Positions 37,904 to 49,313 of a DNA stretch of 56,288 nucleotides are shown here, one piece after another. The DNA is from an uncultured Oleispira sp. (GTDB taxonomy: Bacteria; Pseudomonadota; Gammaproteobacteria; Pseudomonadales; Oceanobacteraceae). The position numbers and the translations under genes were made by a program. The stretch's first letter is position 1, and the number at the start of each line of letters is the position of its first letter. Under the pieces are notes generated by a model, which did no database searches, was not told the DNA's origin, and saw nothing but the letters and a program-made list of their open reading frames with translations. The stretch covers positions 1 through 56,288 of the forward strand of contig CAJVZR010000020.1 of NCBI GenBank assembly GCA_913019965.1. The letters run 5' to 3'.

Positions 37904-39188
37904 TATCATCACACGCTTTTAACTGAGGAAGGTACTGCAGCAATGGCTTTGACCAAACAGACTTTAACTTTTCACTTTCTGTCATCAAACTTGTATTAAA
38001 TGATATGACATCGCCTGTTGCGATCAAAGGCCAGTTTTCAGGGGGAATGTGCTGCAAATAATCATAAAGCGGGTAATGACTGAGGTCTCTAATCAGAAAA
38101 AAATGCTCTCCCGTTTTTATAATTAACTTTAAAGCTAACAGTTTATTAATCAGCGCTATAAGTTGCACTGAAGATATCCCACGACCACTATTTTTTTCTA
38201 GCCCTGCCTTCAACAAATTAATACTCAGCCCTTCTCCACTATCCTGCTGTTGTTTTAATAAGGCCAATAGATATAATCCCGATACGTCGTGATGAAAAGG
38301 GATTTCTTTTTCCGGCTGATCAATTCCCGCACCTTGCAAATAGACAATCTCAGCACCTAATAAAATAACCATCCATGAGATATAGACCCATAGAAGGAAG
38401 AGTGGCACGGCAGCAAAAGCACCATAGATAAGTTGATAGGATGGGAAGAAAGTTGTCGCCTCAGCAAAAATTTCCTGCCCGACTTCGAAGAACAAGGCAA
38501 CGACTGCCCCACCAATAGCCGCATGTCGCAATGACACGTTACAATTTGGTACCGCCCAATAGATCAGGGTAAACGCTAGAAAACTGGTCAAGTAAGGCAC
38601 AATAACCGCGAGGGCGAGCACTCCAGAACTCGGAACCCAGTCTTCTTTCCATAAACCTAAAGACGCAATGTAAGAACTGACGGCTAAGCCGGCACTGAGC
38701 ATCAAAGGCCCTAAACTTAATATCGCCCAATACAATAAAAAACTCGCAACCCCCTTTCGCCCTTGTTTTAATTGCCAGATTTGATTGAAAGTATTCTCTA
38801 TCGTTTTCAGCATCATAAAAGCCGTGACAACTAGCAATACAATACCGATCACGGTTAACTGCTGGGCTTGCTGAGAGAATTGGTGCAAATACCCCATCAA
38901 GGTATCACCGGAAGCGGGCACGAGATTACCGATTAACATGGCCTCGATATCACCGCGACCTTGCTTTAATGATGGGATCATAGACAGCACTGAATAGGTC
39001 ACGGTTATGAGCGGCACAAGAGCAAACAAAGTGGTATAGGTTAAAGCGGCGGCATGGGTTTTATGCCCTAAGCGATTAAACCGCTTCATAGCAAAGACAA
39101 ATATGCCAAGCCCCTGATATTGCTTGAGTGCTTTTAACCACACGGCCTTCAATCCAACCTTATTTCGCCAGTTTCGCGAGTCTTCCAC
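37887..39188 (-). CDS. YihY/BrkB family inner-membrane protein
   Basis: A 433-aa polytopic membrane protein with about six transmembrane helices between residues 40 and 280 (HAAALTYTTLFALVPLITVTY, VIGIVLLVVTAFMMLKTIENTFNQIW). The C-terminal cytoplasmic domain resembles a winged helix. This fits the YihY/UPF0761 family, once annotated as ribonuclease BN or BrkB; the molecular function is unsettled. It is the first gene of a two-gene unit with the thioredoxin-like lipoprotein. Confidence 0.87.
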   Translation of the reverse strand: MEDSRNWRNKVGLKAVWLKALKQYQGLGIFVFAMKRFNRLGHKTHAAALTYTTLFALVPLITVTYSVLSMIPSLKQGRGDIEAMLIGNLVPASGDTLMGYLHQFSQQAQQLTVIGIVLLVVTAFMMLKTIENTFNQIWQLKQGRKGVASFLLYWAILSLGPLMLSAGLAVSSYIASLGLWKEDWVPSSGVLALAVIVPYLTSFLAFTLIYWAVPNCNVSLRHAAIGGAVVALFFEVGQEIFAEATTFFPSYQLIYGAFAAVPLFLLWVYISWMVILLGAEIVYLQGAGIDQPEKEIPFHHDVSGLYLLALLKQQQDSGEGLSINLLKAGLEKNSGRGISSVQLIALINKLLALKLIIKTGEHFFLIRDLSHYPLYDYLQHIPPENWPLIATGDVISFNTSLMTESEKLKSVWSKPLLQYLPQLKACDDNELDK

Positions 39189-39308
39189 TCAGTTATCCTT
39201 AATACTATTTTGATTATCAGATAGTGCATGTTTGCGGTGAATGATAGCGATCTTTTCGCTACAATGCTGCTATTACACTTTATAAACTTTAGCATGAGCG
39301 AATCTTTT

Positions 39309-40652
<1,344 letters not shown>

Positions 40653-40656
<4 letters not shown>

Positions 40657-41099
40657 AATTAAATGTTTATTTGTCCGGTGAGATCCATTCTGACTGGCGC
40701 GCGACGATTGCTGAAGGTATCAAAACCGCTGGCTTAGATATCGAATTATCAGGCCCCAATACCAACCATGGTGCGAGTGATGATTGTGGTGATGAGATTT
40801 TAGGTACCGAAGAAAAGCCATTTTGGAAAGATCATAAAGCCTCTAAAATTAACAGTTTACGTACGCGTAAATTGATATCAGATGCCGATATCGTGGTCGT
40901 ACGTTTTGGTGAAAAATATAAGCAATGGAACGCCGCATTTGATGCAGGCTATGCCGCGGCCTTGAACAAGTCTCTGATTGTCATGCACAGCCCAGAAATC
41001 ACTCACCCCTTGAAGGAAGTCGACGCTGCCGCTCAAGCGGTATGTGAAACCCCAGAGCAAGTTGTTGAAATTTTCAAATACATAATAAGAGACTGTTAA
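40653..41099 (+). CDS. YtoQ family protein
   Basis: A 148-aa protein beginning MKLNVYLSGEIHSDWR, with SGPNTNHGASDDCGDEILG and ADIVVVRFGEKYKQWNAAFDAGYA. This matches the YtoQ family, whose fold is related to nucleoside 2-deoxyribosyltransferases (IHSDW and the acidic DxGYA stretch at the ligand site). Its substrate is not known to me. AGAAGAAGAG precedes the ATG, which overlaps the DUF2069 stop. It is the last gene of the arsC-wrbA-DUF2069-ytoQ unit, closed by a strong terminator. Confidence 0.87.
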
Positions 41100-41126
41100 T
41101 AGCAAACGCTTTAATGGTTCTGGCAT

Positions 41127-41166
41127 AAAAAAAACACCCTACAGCGAAGCTCTAGGGTGTTTTTTT
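41127..41166. terminator. Strong bidirectional terminator
   Basis: ACACCCTA and TAGGGTGT form an 8-bp stem with an 11-base loop, flanked by seven A on the left and six to seven T on the right, so it works on both strands. It ends the ytoQ transcript (plus) and the small zinc-ribbon gene (minus), which converge here. Confidence 0.92.
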
Positions 41167-41190
41167 AGTCTTAATGAAAGAGGCTGGCGA

Positions 41191-41448
41191 TTAGCGTTCG
41201 TCTTCCCATTCTCCGTCTGTGCTTTCATCAGCGACTTCAGTCAAACTCACTTCACCACATTTCTTACATTTGCCTTCAACGATCACAACACCGTTCAATT
41301 CATATTCTTTTGGCTCAACCATACCTAGATCTGCTGCCTGGCAGGCATTACACCAAGTCTGAGTAAGAAAAGCTTCTTTATCTTCTTCTGTACGTTCATC
41401 GAAGTTACGTTCGATGATCTCATCATTGCTTGTTTCAATATCAGTCAT
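41191..41448 (-). CDS. Small acidic zinc-ribbon-like protein
   Basis: An 85-aa highly acidic protein (MTDIETSNDEIIERNFDERT). Two cysteine pairs, WCNACQA near residue 34 and CKKCGEVS near 63, probably bind zinc. Similar small proteins occur in marine gammaproteobacteria; no function is known. It is a single gene convergent with ytoQ at the shared terminator, and divergent from the chemoreceptor gene. Confidence 0.75.
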   Translation of the reverse strand: MTDIETSNDEIIERNFDERTEEDKEAFLTQTWCNACQAADLGMVEPKEYELNGVVIVEGKCKKCGEVSLTEVADESTDGEWEDER

Positions 41449-41609
41449 GATCTTTCACTTTTTACATCATTTGGGTTTATGGGGGCATTCTATCAGATCA
41501 AGTGCTTATATATTAAACACTGTCTGTAATTTTCTGCTATTCCCCCTCAATATTTAAGGATTATTGTCTAGACTTAACTTTATGATATGTATTAATACGA
41601 AGGTTTGTC

Positions 41610-43931
41610 ATGAATTTCAAAGTTAAGCAGCAGCTAATCATCGCTTTCATTGCGATTTCAGCTATTTCCATTCTTATCTCTTCTGTTCTAATTGGTGATA
41701 ATGCTATTTCAGAATCTGAAACTGCGATAAAACACCAGGTTGAACAGAAACTGATAGCCGCTCGAGATCTGAAAAAGAGCCAAATCGAAGATTATTTCAC
41801 CCTCATTGATAATCAAATTAAGGTCGCGTCCTCAGCCCCTTGGATCATTGACGCTGCAGACTACCTCAAACAAGCTTTCTTTGATTACCCTTTGCAAACC
41901 GGTGGTAAAATTGAGATTTCGGCTATCAAAAAGTATTATGAAAATGAATTCGACCGAGTATTCAAAGAAAATAATGATGGCAATAGTGCAAATACCAGTC
42001 TTCTATTTAACAGTATTAGTGATAACGCTCTTTTCCTACAACAGGACTACATTGCGCTAAATAGCCAACCTCTTGGCAGTAAAGATGCTTTAGTGAAAAC
42101 CGAAAACAATTCAGCCTATGATATTTTGCACCAAGAATATCATCCGACATTACGTAAATACCTCCAGACTTATGGCTTCTACGACATCTTCATTGTCGAA
42201 CCAGATTCTGGGCATATCATTTATTCTGTTTTCAAAGAGCTAGACTTTGCAACGTCTCTGATGACTGGCCCTTATAAAGATTCAGGACTAGGCCAAGCCT
42301 TCAAGCAAGGGATGCAACTACAGAATGCTGATGATACAGCACTAATCGACTTTGCTCCCTATTTACCCTCTTATGACGCAGCAGCATCCTTTATCGCCTC
42401 CCCCATCATGCGAGATGGTGAACGTTTAGGCATATTAATTTATCAAATGCCCATTGATGGCATCAACGATATTATGACCAATAAACAATCGTGGAAAGAG
42501 ACAGGGTTTGGTGATTCAGGAGAAACTTACTTGGTCGGTGGCGATGGCCTATTACGTAGCCAAAGTCGATTTTTAATCGAAGACAAAACCGCTTACCTAG
42601 CCGCAATGAGCAATTCAGTGGATAGTAAAACCCTTGCTAAAATCGATGCTTCTGGCTCTGCGATTGGCTTACAAAAGGTCGATAATGCCAGTAGCCAAGG
42701 CGCCCTAAAGGGTAATTCGAATATTACCTATTTAAATGACTATCGTAATGAACCCGTCATTTCAGCTTTCACCCCCATCGAAATACTTGGTTTGAAATGG
42801 GCGCTTCTCAGTGAGATTGATCAGCAGGAAGCATTTGCTCATTTACAGCAATTAAGTCATTCAATTATTACAACCACCGTTATCATCGCTGCCGTATTGA
42901 TCATCATCATGGGGATTATCGGGGCCTATTTCACCCGCATTGTTGTTAAGCCGATCGAGGTATTCTCCTCCAAAGTATCACAAATAACCAGTCAGCAAGA
43001 TCTGACGATTCGTATTCCTACTCACGGCAATAATGAATTCTCAGCACTCGGTACTGAACTTAATTCCATGTTAGAAAGTCTGGCATCATTTGTAGGCAAT
43101 ATGCGAGTTAGTGCTGATAATTTAGCGAACAATTCGAAACAATTAAACGATGCTTCTAGTGGCGCTGCTGAGCAAGTGAACCAACAAAACCTTGAAGTTA
43201 ATGCGGCAGCTACGGCTACCACAGAATTAAGTGCCTCCATAACAGAGGTAGCCTCTAGTGCAGAACAAGCGGCTAGTCAGATGCGTACCACTCGTAATCA
43301 AGTTAATACCAGCATGAGCACTGCAAATGCGACCCAAGCCGATATCTATCAGCTACAAGAGAATATGAATACCGCCATTAACGCCATGGCTCAGTTAGAA
43401 ACGGAAAGCCAAGGTATTGGCGCTGTGTTGGATGTTATTCAAAATATTGCCGAGCAAACCAACCTACTCGCACTCAATGCCGCTATTGAAGCAGCGAGAG
43501 CGGGTGAGCAAGGCCGAGGCTTTGCCGTCGTTGCCGATGAAGTCCGGACACTAGCCAGTCGAACCGCAACGTCAACCGATGAAATTCGCAGTAAGATCGA
43601 ATCATTACAAAAAGGGGTAGAAAACGCTCGCCTGTCAGTACAAGCATCCCAAGAGAATACTCAAAGCAGTATCGAAAAAGTCGAGACTACCGTCAGCTCC
43701 ATGCAAGAAGTAACGGGGTACGTCGATGAAGTGGATCAAATGAATGCCCACATCGCCACTGCAGCCGAAGAGCAAAGCCAAGTAACCGAAGAGATCAATC
43801 GTAATGTTTTATTGATTCAGGACTTATCAGAGAACGTATTAGAGCTTGCCACCAGCATCACTAATGCCAGTAACGACGTAAGCTCTGTCTCAGTGGATAT
43901 TCACAGCCAAGTGGATCAGTTTAAGGTTTAG
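41610..43931 (+). CDS. Methyl-accepting chemotaxis protein, dCache type
   Basis: A 773-aa chemoreceptor. TM1 lies at about 8-29. A periplasmic region of about 380 residues (double Cache-like, with the [11 protein letters not shown] strand typical of such domains) is followed by TM2 (about 412-435), HAMP and the signalling domain. The hairpin tip reads [37 protein letters not shown]. There is no C-terminal CheR/CheB pentapeptide, since the protein ends SQVDQFKV. The ligand is unknown; Cache domains usually bind amino acids, organic acids or amines. AAGG lies 7 bases before the ATG. No che genes are in the window. Confidence 0.92.
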   Translation: MNFKVKQQLIIAFIAISAISILISSVLIGDNAISESETAIKHQVEQKLIAARDLKKSQIEDYFTLIDNQIKVASSAPWIIDAADYLKQAFFDYPLQTGGKIEISAIKKYYENEFDRVFKENNDGNSANTSLLFNSISDNALFLQQDYIALNSQPLGSKDALVKTENNSAYDILHQEYHPTLRKYLQTYGFYDIFIVEPDSGHIIYSVFKELDFATSLMTGPYKDSGLGQAFKQGMQLQNADDTALIDFAPYLPSYDAAASFIASPIMRDGERLGILIYQMPIDGINDIMTNKQSWKETGFGDSGETYLVGGDGLLRSQSRFLIEDKTAYLAAMSNSVDSKTLAKIDASGSAIGLQKVDNASSQGALKGNSNITYLNDYRNEPVISAFTPIEILGLKWALLSEIDQQEAFAHLQQLSHSIITTTVIIAAVLIIIMGIIGAYFTRIVVKPIEVFSSKVSQITSQQDLTIRIPTHGNNEFSALGTELNSMLESLASFVGNMRVSADNLANNSKQLNDASSGAAEQVNQQNLEVNAAATATTELSASITEVASSAEQAASQMRTTRNQVNTSMSTANATQADIYQLQENMNTAINAMAQLETESQGIGAVLDVIQNIAEQTNLLALNAAIEAARAGEQGRGFAVVADEVRTLASRTATSTDEIRSKIESLQKGVENARLSVQASQENTQSSIEKVETTVSSMQEVTGYVDEVDQMNAHIATAAEEQSQVTEEINRNVLLIQDLSENVLELATSITNASNDVSSVSVDIHSQVDQFKV

Positions 43932-43946
43932 GTTTTATATTCTGCC

Positions 43947-44080
43947 CTTCTCCGTGTAGCGAAGCGTCTCCGTGTTCTCCGTGGTGAATAGCTTTTCTTT
44001 GCTTTGGCAGCAGTTTAGGCGCTAGAGCAAAAGAAGTTTTACCACCGAGTACACGGAGCGCTGCGCTTCACAGAGGAAAG
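43947..44080. repeat. Long imperfect inverted repeat (hairpin element)
   Basis: Left arm 43947-43988 (containing CCGTGTTCTCCGTGGTGAA) and right arm 44038-44080 (containing TTTACCACCGAGTACACGG) are imperfect reverse complements over about 42 bases. The pairing continues inward through CTTTTCTTTGCT and AGCAAAAGAAG, leaving a short loop. The ACCACGGAGAACACGGAG-like core resembles dispersed intergenic palindromes I recall from other bacteria. It lies between the chemoreceptor gene and fadA's terminator, contains no gene, and has no obvious target-site duplication. It could be a non-autonomous element or a processed RNA structure. Confidence 0.7.
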
Positions 44081-44113
44081 ACATAGCAGAAAGTACAAAT
44101 AAACGACAGGCAC

Positions 44114-44160
44114 AAAAAAGCCGCTGTCCCTTTAATTGCTTAAAGAGAACAGCGGCTTTT
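44114..44160 (-). terminator. Terminator of fadBA
   Basis: GCCGCTGT pairs with ACAGCGGC, with an inner CTTTA/TAAAG stem and A/T runs on both sides. On the minus strand it lies 27 bases after the fadA stop codon and is followed by TTTTTT. It probably ends the fadBA message. Confidence 0.88.
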
Positions 44161-44186
44161 CGTTACAACTATTTCAGAGATTTGAA

Positions 44187-45392
<1,206 letters not shown>

Positions 45393-47540
45393 TTAACCGA
45401 AGTAGCTTTCGCCATTCGCAGCCATTTCACGCATCTTATCAGTCACGTGGTACAAAGGACTGATGTCCTTGTACTTGTCAGCCATTTCAACGAAGTTAGC
45501 AAGACCCACTGTGTCGATGTAACGTAGAGCACCACCACGGAATGGAGGGAAGCCAACGCCAAATACCAAAGCCATATCCGCTTCAGCAGCTGTATCTACG
45601 ATGCCTTCTTCAAGACAACGAACAACTTCGTTACACATTGGAACCATGCAGCGAGCAATGATTTCTTCAGCGTCGAATTCACGTGCTTCGCCCAATACAG
45701 GTGCAAGCAACTCAAGAACAGACTCATCGAAAACTTTCTTCGGCTTGCCTTTCTTATCTTCAACGTAGGTGTAGAAACCTTTGTTATTTTTCTGACCGTA
45801 GTATTCGTTTTCGAACAATACGTCCATAGCAGACTTAAAGTCAGCCTTCATGCGCTCAGGGAAACCTTCCGCCATAACGTCGTTAGCGTGTTTACCGGTA
45901 TCGATACCCACAACGTCCATTAAGTAAGCAGGACCCATTGGGAAGCCGAACTTCTCCATTACTTTATCTACTTGACGGAAATCAGCACCGTCTTTAAGTA
46001 GAGAAGCGAAACCGCCAAAGTAAGGGAACAATACACGGTTAACCAAGAAACCTGGGCAATCGTTAACAACTACTGGGGTTTTACCCATTTTCTTAGCATA
46101 AGCTACAGTCGTTGCAACAGCTTCTTCAGACGTCTTCTCACCACGGATGATCTCTACAAGAGGCATCATGTGTACTGGGTTAAAGAAGTGCATACCCAAG
46201 AAGTTTTCAGGACGCTTAACGCTCTTAGCCAAAAGATCGATAGAAATAGTAGAAGTGTTAGATGCTACGATAGCGTTATCGCTTACGTGACCTTCAACTT
46301 CTGCTAGTACGATGCCTTTAACTTTAGGGTTTTCAACAACCGCTTCAACAACAACATCAACGTCACCGAACTCTGCATAAGACAAAGTTGGACGGATGCG
46401 GTTAAGGGTTTCACCCATTGCAAGAGGCTTCATCTTCTTACGCTCAACGCGCTTAGAAAGAAGTTTGTTAGCTTCGTTCAAACCTAATTCGATACCCGCT
46501 TCTGCGATATCTTTCATTAGGATTGGTGTGCCTTTAAGTGCAGAAATATAAGCGATACCACCGCCCATAATACCCGCACCCAATACTGCAGCCTTGTTAG
46601 TAGGCTTAGCAATGGCATCATATTCTTTGGCTTTTTTCTTCAACAACTGGTCGTTATTGAACAAACCGATAAGTGCTTCAGACTCAGTGGTCTTAGCTAG
46701 CTTAGCGAAACCTTTAGCTTCAACAGCAATTGCCTTGTCGCGAGTCAGGTTGTGATGCTTCTGCATAACCTTGATCGCTTCGATTGGCGCAGGGTATTGA
46801 CCCTTAGTTTGGCCTTTAACGAAACCTTTAGCAGTTTCGAAAACCATCATGCCTTCCATAGAGTTCAAAAGACCTTTACCAGTCTTAACAGCACGACGTG
46901 CTTCGAAATCTAACTCACCAGCAATTGCAGATTGCAACATAGCGATAGACTGTTCGCGAACAGCATCAGCAGCAACAACAGCGTCAACAGCACCCATTTT
47001 CAGAGCTTTGTCGGCACGGTTCTCAGCGCCCATGCAGATCCATTCGATCGCATTATCAGCACCAATTACACGAGACAGACGAACTGTACCGCCGAAACCA
47101 GGCATAAGACCTAGCTTAACTTCTGGTAGACCTACTTTCGCTTTTTCAGACATCACACGGAAGTCTGTTGCTAGGCACATTTCAAAACCACCGCCAAGAG
47201 CGATGCCATTGATTGCTGTAAGAGTAGGAACAGGTAAATCTTCAACTGCGTTGAAAATTTCGTTACCTTCTAACAACCACTCAACGATCTCTTCTTCAGG
47301 ACGCTGGAACGCATCGCCGAATTCAGTGATGTCAGCACCTACGATAAAGCAATCTTTACCAGAAGTTACCAAAACACCTTTAACATCGCTGTTGCCTTTA
47401 ATGGCAGCAGTTGCCGCTTTTAAATCTTCAAGAGTCACACGGTTAAACTTGTTAACAGACTCTCCATCAAGATTGAAGTTAAGTTCGGCAATGCCGCCTT
47501 CAATCATTTTCACCGTGATGGCTGTACCGTCGTAAATCAT
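45393..47540 (-). CDS. fadB: Fatty-acid oxidation complex alpha subunit
   Basis: FadB carries enoyl-CoA hydratase, delta3-delta2 isomerase and L-3-hydroxyacyl-CoA dehydrogenase activities. The 715-aa protein has the crotonase domain first ([32 protein letters not shown]). The NAD-binding motif [12 protein letters not shown] lies near residue 320, then [17 protein letters not shown] and the dehydrogenase C-terminal domains. GGAG lies about 8 bases before the ATG at 47540; a TTG directly before it is discounted. Codon use is biased as in fadA. A PsrA-like operator is about 100 bases upstream. Confidence 0.96.
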   Translation of the reverse strand: MIYDGTAITVKMIEGGIAELNFNLDGESVNKFNRVTLEDLKAATAAIKGNSDVKGVLVTSGKDCFIVGADITEFGDAFQRPEEEIVEWLLEGNEIFNAVEDLPVPTLTAINGIALGGGFEMCLATDFRVMSEKAKVGLPEVKLGLMPGFGGTVRLSRVIGADNAIEWICMGAENRADKALKMGAVDAVVAADAVREQSIAMLQSAIAGELDFEARRAVKTGKGLLNSMEGMMVFETAKGFVKGQTKGQYPAPIEAIKVMQKHHNLTRDKAIAVEAKGFAKLAKTTESEALIGLFNNDQLLKKKAKEYDAIAKPTNKAAVLGAGIMGGGIAYISALKGTPILMKDIAEAGIELGLNEANKLLSKRVERKKMKPLAMGETLNRIRPTLSYAEFGDVDVVVEAVVENPKVKGIVLAEVEGHVSDNAIVASNTSTISIDLLAKSVKRPENFLGMHFFNPVHMMPLVEIIRGEKTSEEAVATTVAYAKKMGKTPVVVNDCPGFLVNRVLFPYFGGFASLLKDGADFRQVDKVMEKFGFPMGPAYLMDVVGIDTGKHANDVMAEGFPERMKADFKSAMDVLFENEYYGQKNNKGFYTYVEDKKGKPKKVFDESVLELLAPVLGEAREFDAEEIIARCMVPMCNEVVRCLEEGIVDTAAEADMALVFGVGFPPFRGGALRYIDTVGLANFVEMADKYKDISPLYHVTDKMREMAANGESYFG

Positions 47541-47980
47541 CAAATGATCTCCACGTTGGGCTTAATTACTGCAGAAGCGTAAAATCAAGATACTTCTTGC
47601 ACTGAGATAACGGCTATCTGTTCAATAAACAGACAATTCATACGACCGTTTGAATCTAGTTCGACACAATCCGCGAAAGGCTCTGAAAAGTCAAGAGTCC
47701 TCCGCAACTGCCAACAAAAGAATAGCTAATTTTGTGCAAATTAAAGGGCCATTCAGTGCTATCTGGGCCAAATACAAGAAAGTTCGTATCTTCTTAGAGA
47801 AATACACTCTTTAAATGTGAATGCTTTATCTAGCAACTGCCAATCCAAGACTAACGTACTACTAAAACAGCTTTTTTGTTACCTTTTGTAATCTACCCTT
47901 TGGATTAACCCATCTTTTCCTTAGTATGAGAAAGCGTAAAAATACGCCAATAACAATAAAACCGATAAACGTGAGACCGT
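47541..47980. promoter_or_regulatory. Divergent control region of fadBA and the periplasmic gene
   Basis: 440 bases without a gene on either strand. The clearest element is the imperfect palindrome at 47636-47655, annotated separately. The half nearest the plus-strand gene is AT-rich with T runs; I could not assign -10/-35 boxes with confidence. Confidence 0.5.
47636..47655. promoter_or_regulatory. PsrA-like operator upstream of fadB
   Basis: ATTCATACGACCGTTTGAAT is a 20-base imperfect palindrome with 8 of 10 pairs matching. Its minus-strand reading contains CAAAC-N4-GTATG, one base from the Pseudomonas PsrA pattern (C/G)AAAC-N2-4-GTTT(G/C). PsrA represses fadBA and is released by long-chain fatty acids in Pseudomonas. 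The link here is inference; no psrA gene is in the window. Confidence 0.5.
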
Positions 47981-48778
47981 ATGAAAACTTTAACAGCTTT
48001 AAAAAGTTTGCTCCTGATCACCTTCTCGCTATTCATAGCGGTTCAAGTTCATGCTACCCCGCAACAACTACTAGCCAATGTTCACAAACTACGTCTACTT
48101 TCTACCGAATCACTCACCAACTTTTATATGTATTCCGGTTTAGATGCCGATTCTAAATATGGAAAGAAGATTATCGATAACCTAGATGCATTTAATAAAA
48201 CATTTGAGCTTACTCGCCAATTGCCCGCGGCAGATGGCATTGAAGACTCAATTTCAACAATTGATACTTCGTGGCAACAATTTGAAGAGTTGATTCGAAT
48301 CAACTATAACGATATGGAAACTCAAGGCTTTCCTAATGTGCGCTTAGTCGATGAAATGGGAAAAGTTAATGCTTCGTTATTAAAATCATTAACCAAGGCT
48401 TACGAAGACGCCAAAATCAGTACTGGTATCACCCCTCCAGTCGCTGTAGAAACCGCCCGCACCTTAGCAATGACGATGGAAGAGATTACTTCTCAATACG
48501 CTGCTCGAGGGACATCCAATCTAGGACAGGTATTTATGGGGTCGTATGAGCGTTCTTTAGAACAGATGGCTGACGCTTTCCGCATAGAACTAGTGAATTT
48601 AAAGAGCCAAGTAAATCCTGAAAGTAGCAAACGAATTTTGCGCGCGATTGATAGCAAGTGGAATTTTATGGAACGTTCGATTAAGAACTATAACGAGAAT
48701 ACGGTACCTTTTTTGGTGACCAGTTATAGCGAACGCATCATCATGAACTTAGAAGAATTAGTAGCAATGCACGACTAG
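47981..48778 (+). CDS. Periplasmic helical protein of unknown function
   Basis: A 265-aa exported protein with a signal peptide (MKTLTALKSLLLITFSLFIA, likely cleavage after VHA). The rest is a long, mostly helical sequence with heptad-like stretches, for example VHKLRLLSTESLTNFYMYSG and TWQQFEELIRI-type segments, and two similar halves. It recalls NarX/PilJ-type sensor modules (four-helix bundles) without a membrane-spanning output domain. No enzymatic motif is visible. It is divergent from fadB and isolated from other genes. Confidence 0.75.
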   Translation: MKTLTALKSLLLITFSLFIAVQVHATPQQLLANVHKLRLLSTESLTNFYMYSGLDADSKYGKKIIDNLDAFNKTFELTRQLPAADGIEDSISTIDTSWQQFEELIRINYNDMETQGFPNVRLVDEMGKVNASLLKSLTKAYEDAKISTGITPPVAVETARTLAMTMEEITSQYAARGTSNLGQVFMGSYERSLEQMADAFRIELVNLKSQVNPESSKRILRAIDSKWNFMERSIKNYNENTVPFLVTSYSERIIMNLEELVAMHD

Positions 48779-48836
48779 TCATTGCTACCCGTTTTACGAT
48801 ACTTTTGTCGCGCCTAGATAAAACAGAAGCAATCAA

Positions 48837-49313
48837 TTAAAGCTGCTGAGCTGAATCGATCCATTGATTAATCATCTCAGCAGTGCTTCCCTTACTTTCA
48901 ATGCTCAAGATACTGGCTCGATTATCATAGACCTCAATCATCTGAACATCTGCGGTTACTTGCGATAATAAGAGCTCTAGTTTTTCGAGATCTGGCTGCT
49001 GAACATTATCATGCCAACTCCAACCTTCACTCAATCCCTCTTGCTCCCAACCTGCTTGACGAACAATACACCAGCGTAAAGTTTGGCTTTTAATACCAGG
49101 GTTAAAGCGTTGATAGCGAGTCGCGGTAATATCATCGCGAACTCCCGTCTTCTTGCTATTGGATTTAAACGTATCCAGTTTTACTTGCAGGCCCAACTTA
49201 ATTGCCTCCAGACGCAGCGCGGCTAAGCGCTGCTGTCGAGGGCTAGGTTTCAGCATATAAACTGAACCAAATACCGCTAAAACGATGAAGACAACAATAA
49301 CCAGCGGGCTCAT
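48837..49313 (-). CDS. Membrane-anchored hypothetical protein
   Basis: A 158-aa protein with an N-terminal transmembrane helix (about 3-20, PLVIVVFIVLAVFGSVYML), a basic stretch and a soluble domain (RWCIVRQAGWEQEGLSEGWSWH). Its ATG overlaps the uup stop codon, so it is translated with uup. Similar small proteins follow uup-like genes in related genomes, as far as I recall. Function unknown. Confidence 0.75.
   Translation of the reverse strand: MSPLVIVVFIVLAVFGSVYMLKPSPRQQRLAALRLEAIKLGLQVKLDTFKSNSKKTGVRDDITATRYQRFNPGIKSQTLRWCIVRQAGWEQEGLSEGWSWHDNVQQPDLEKLELLLSQVTADVQMIEVYDNRASILSIESKGSTAEMINQWIDSAQQL

Noticed and set aside
46849-47535. A 228-codon open frame on the plus strand opposite fadB
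   Set aside because: It runs antisense to a clearly conserved coding sequence, has a Ser/Pro/Arg-rich shadow-type composition, no ribosome binding site and no family resemblance.
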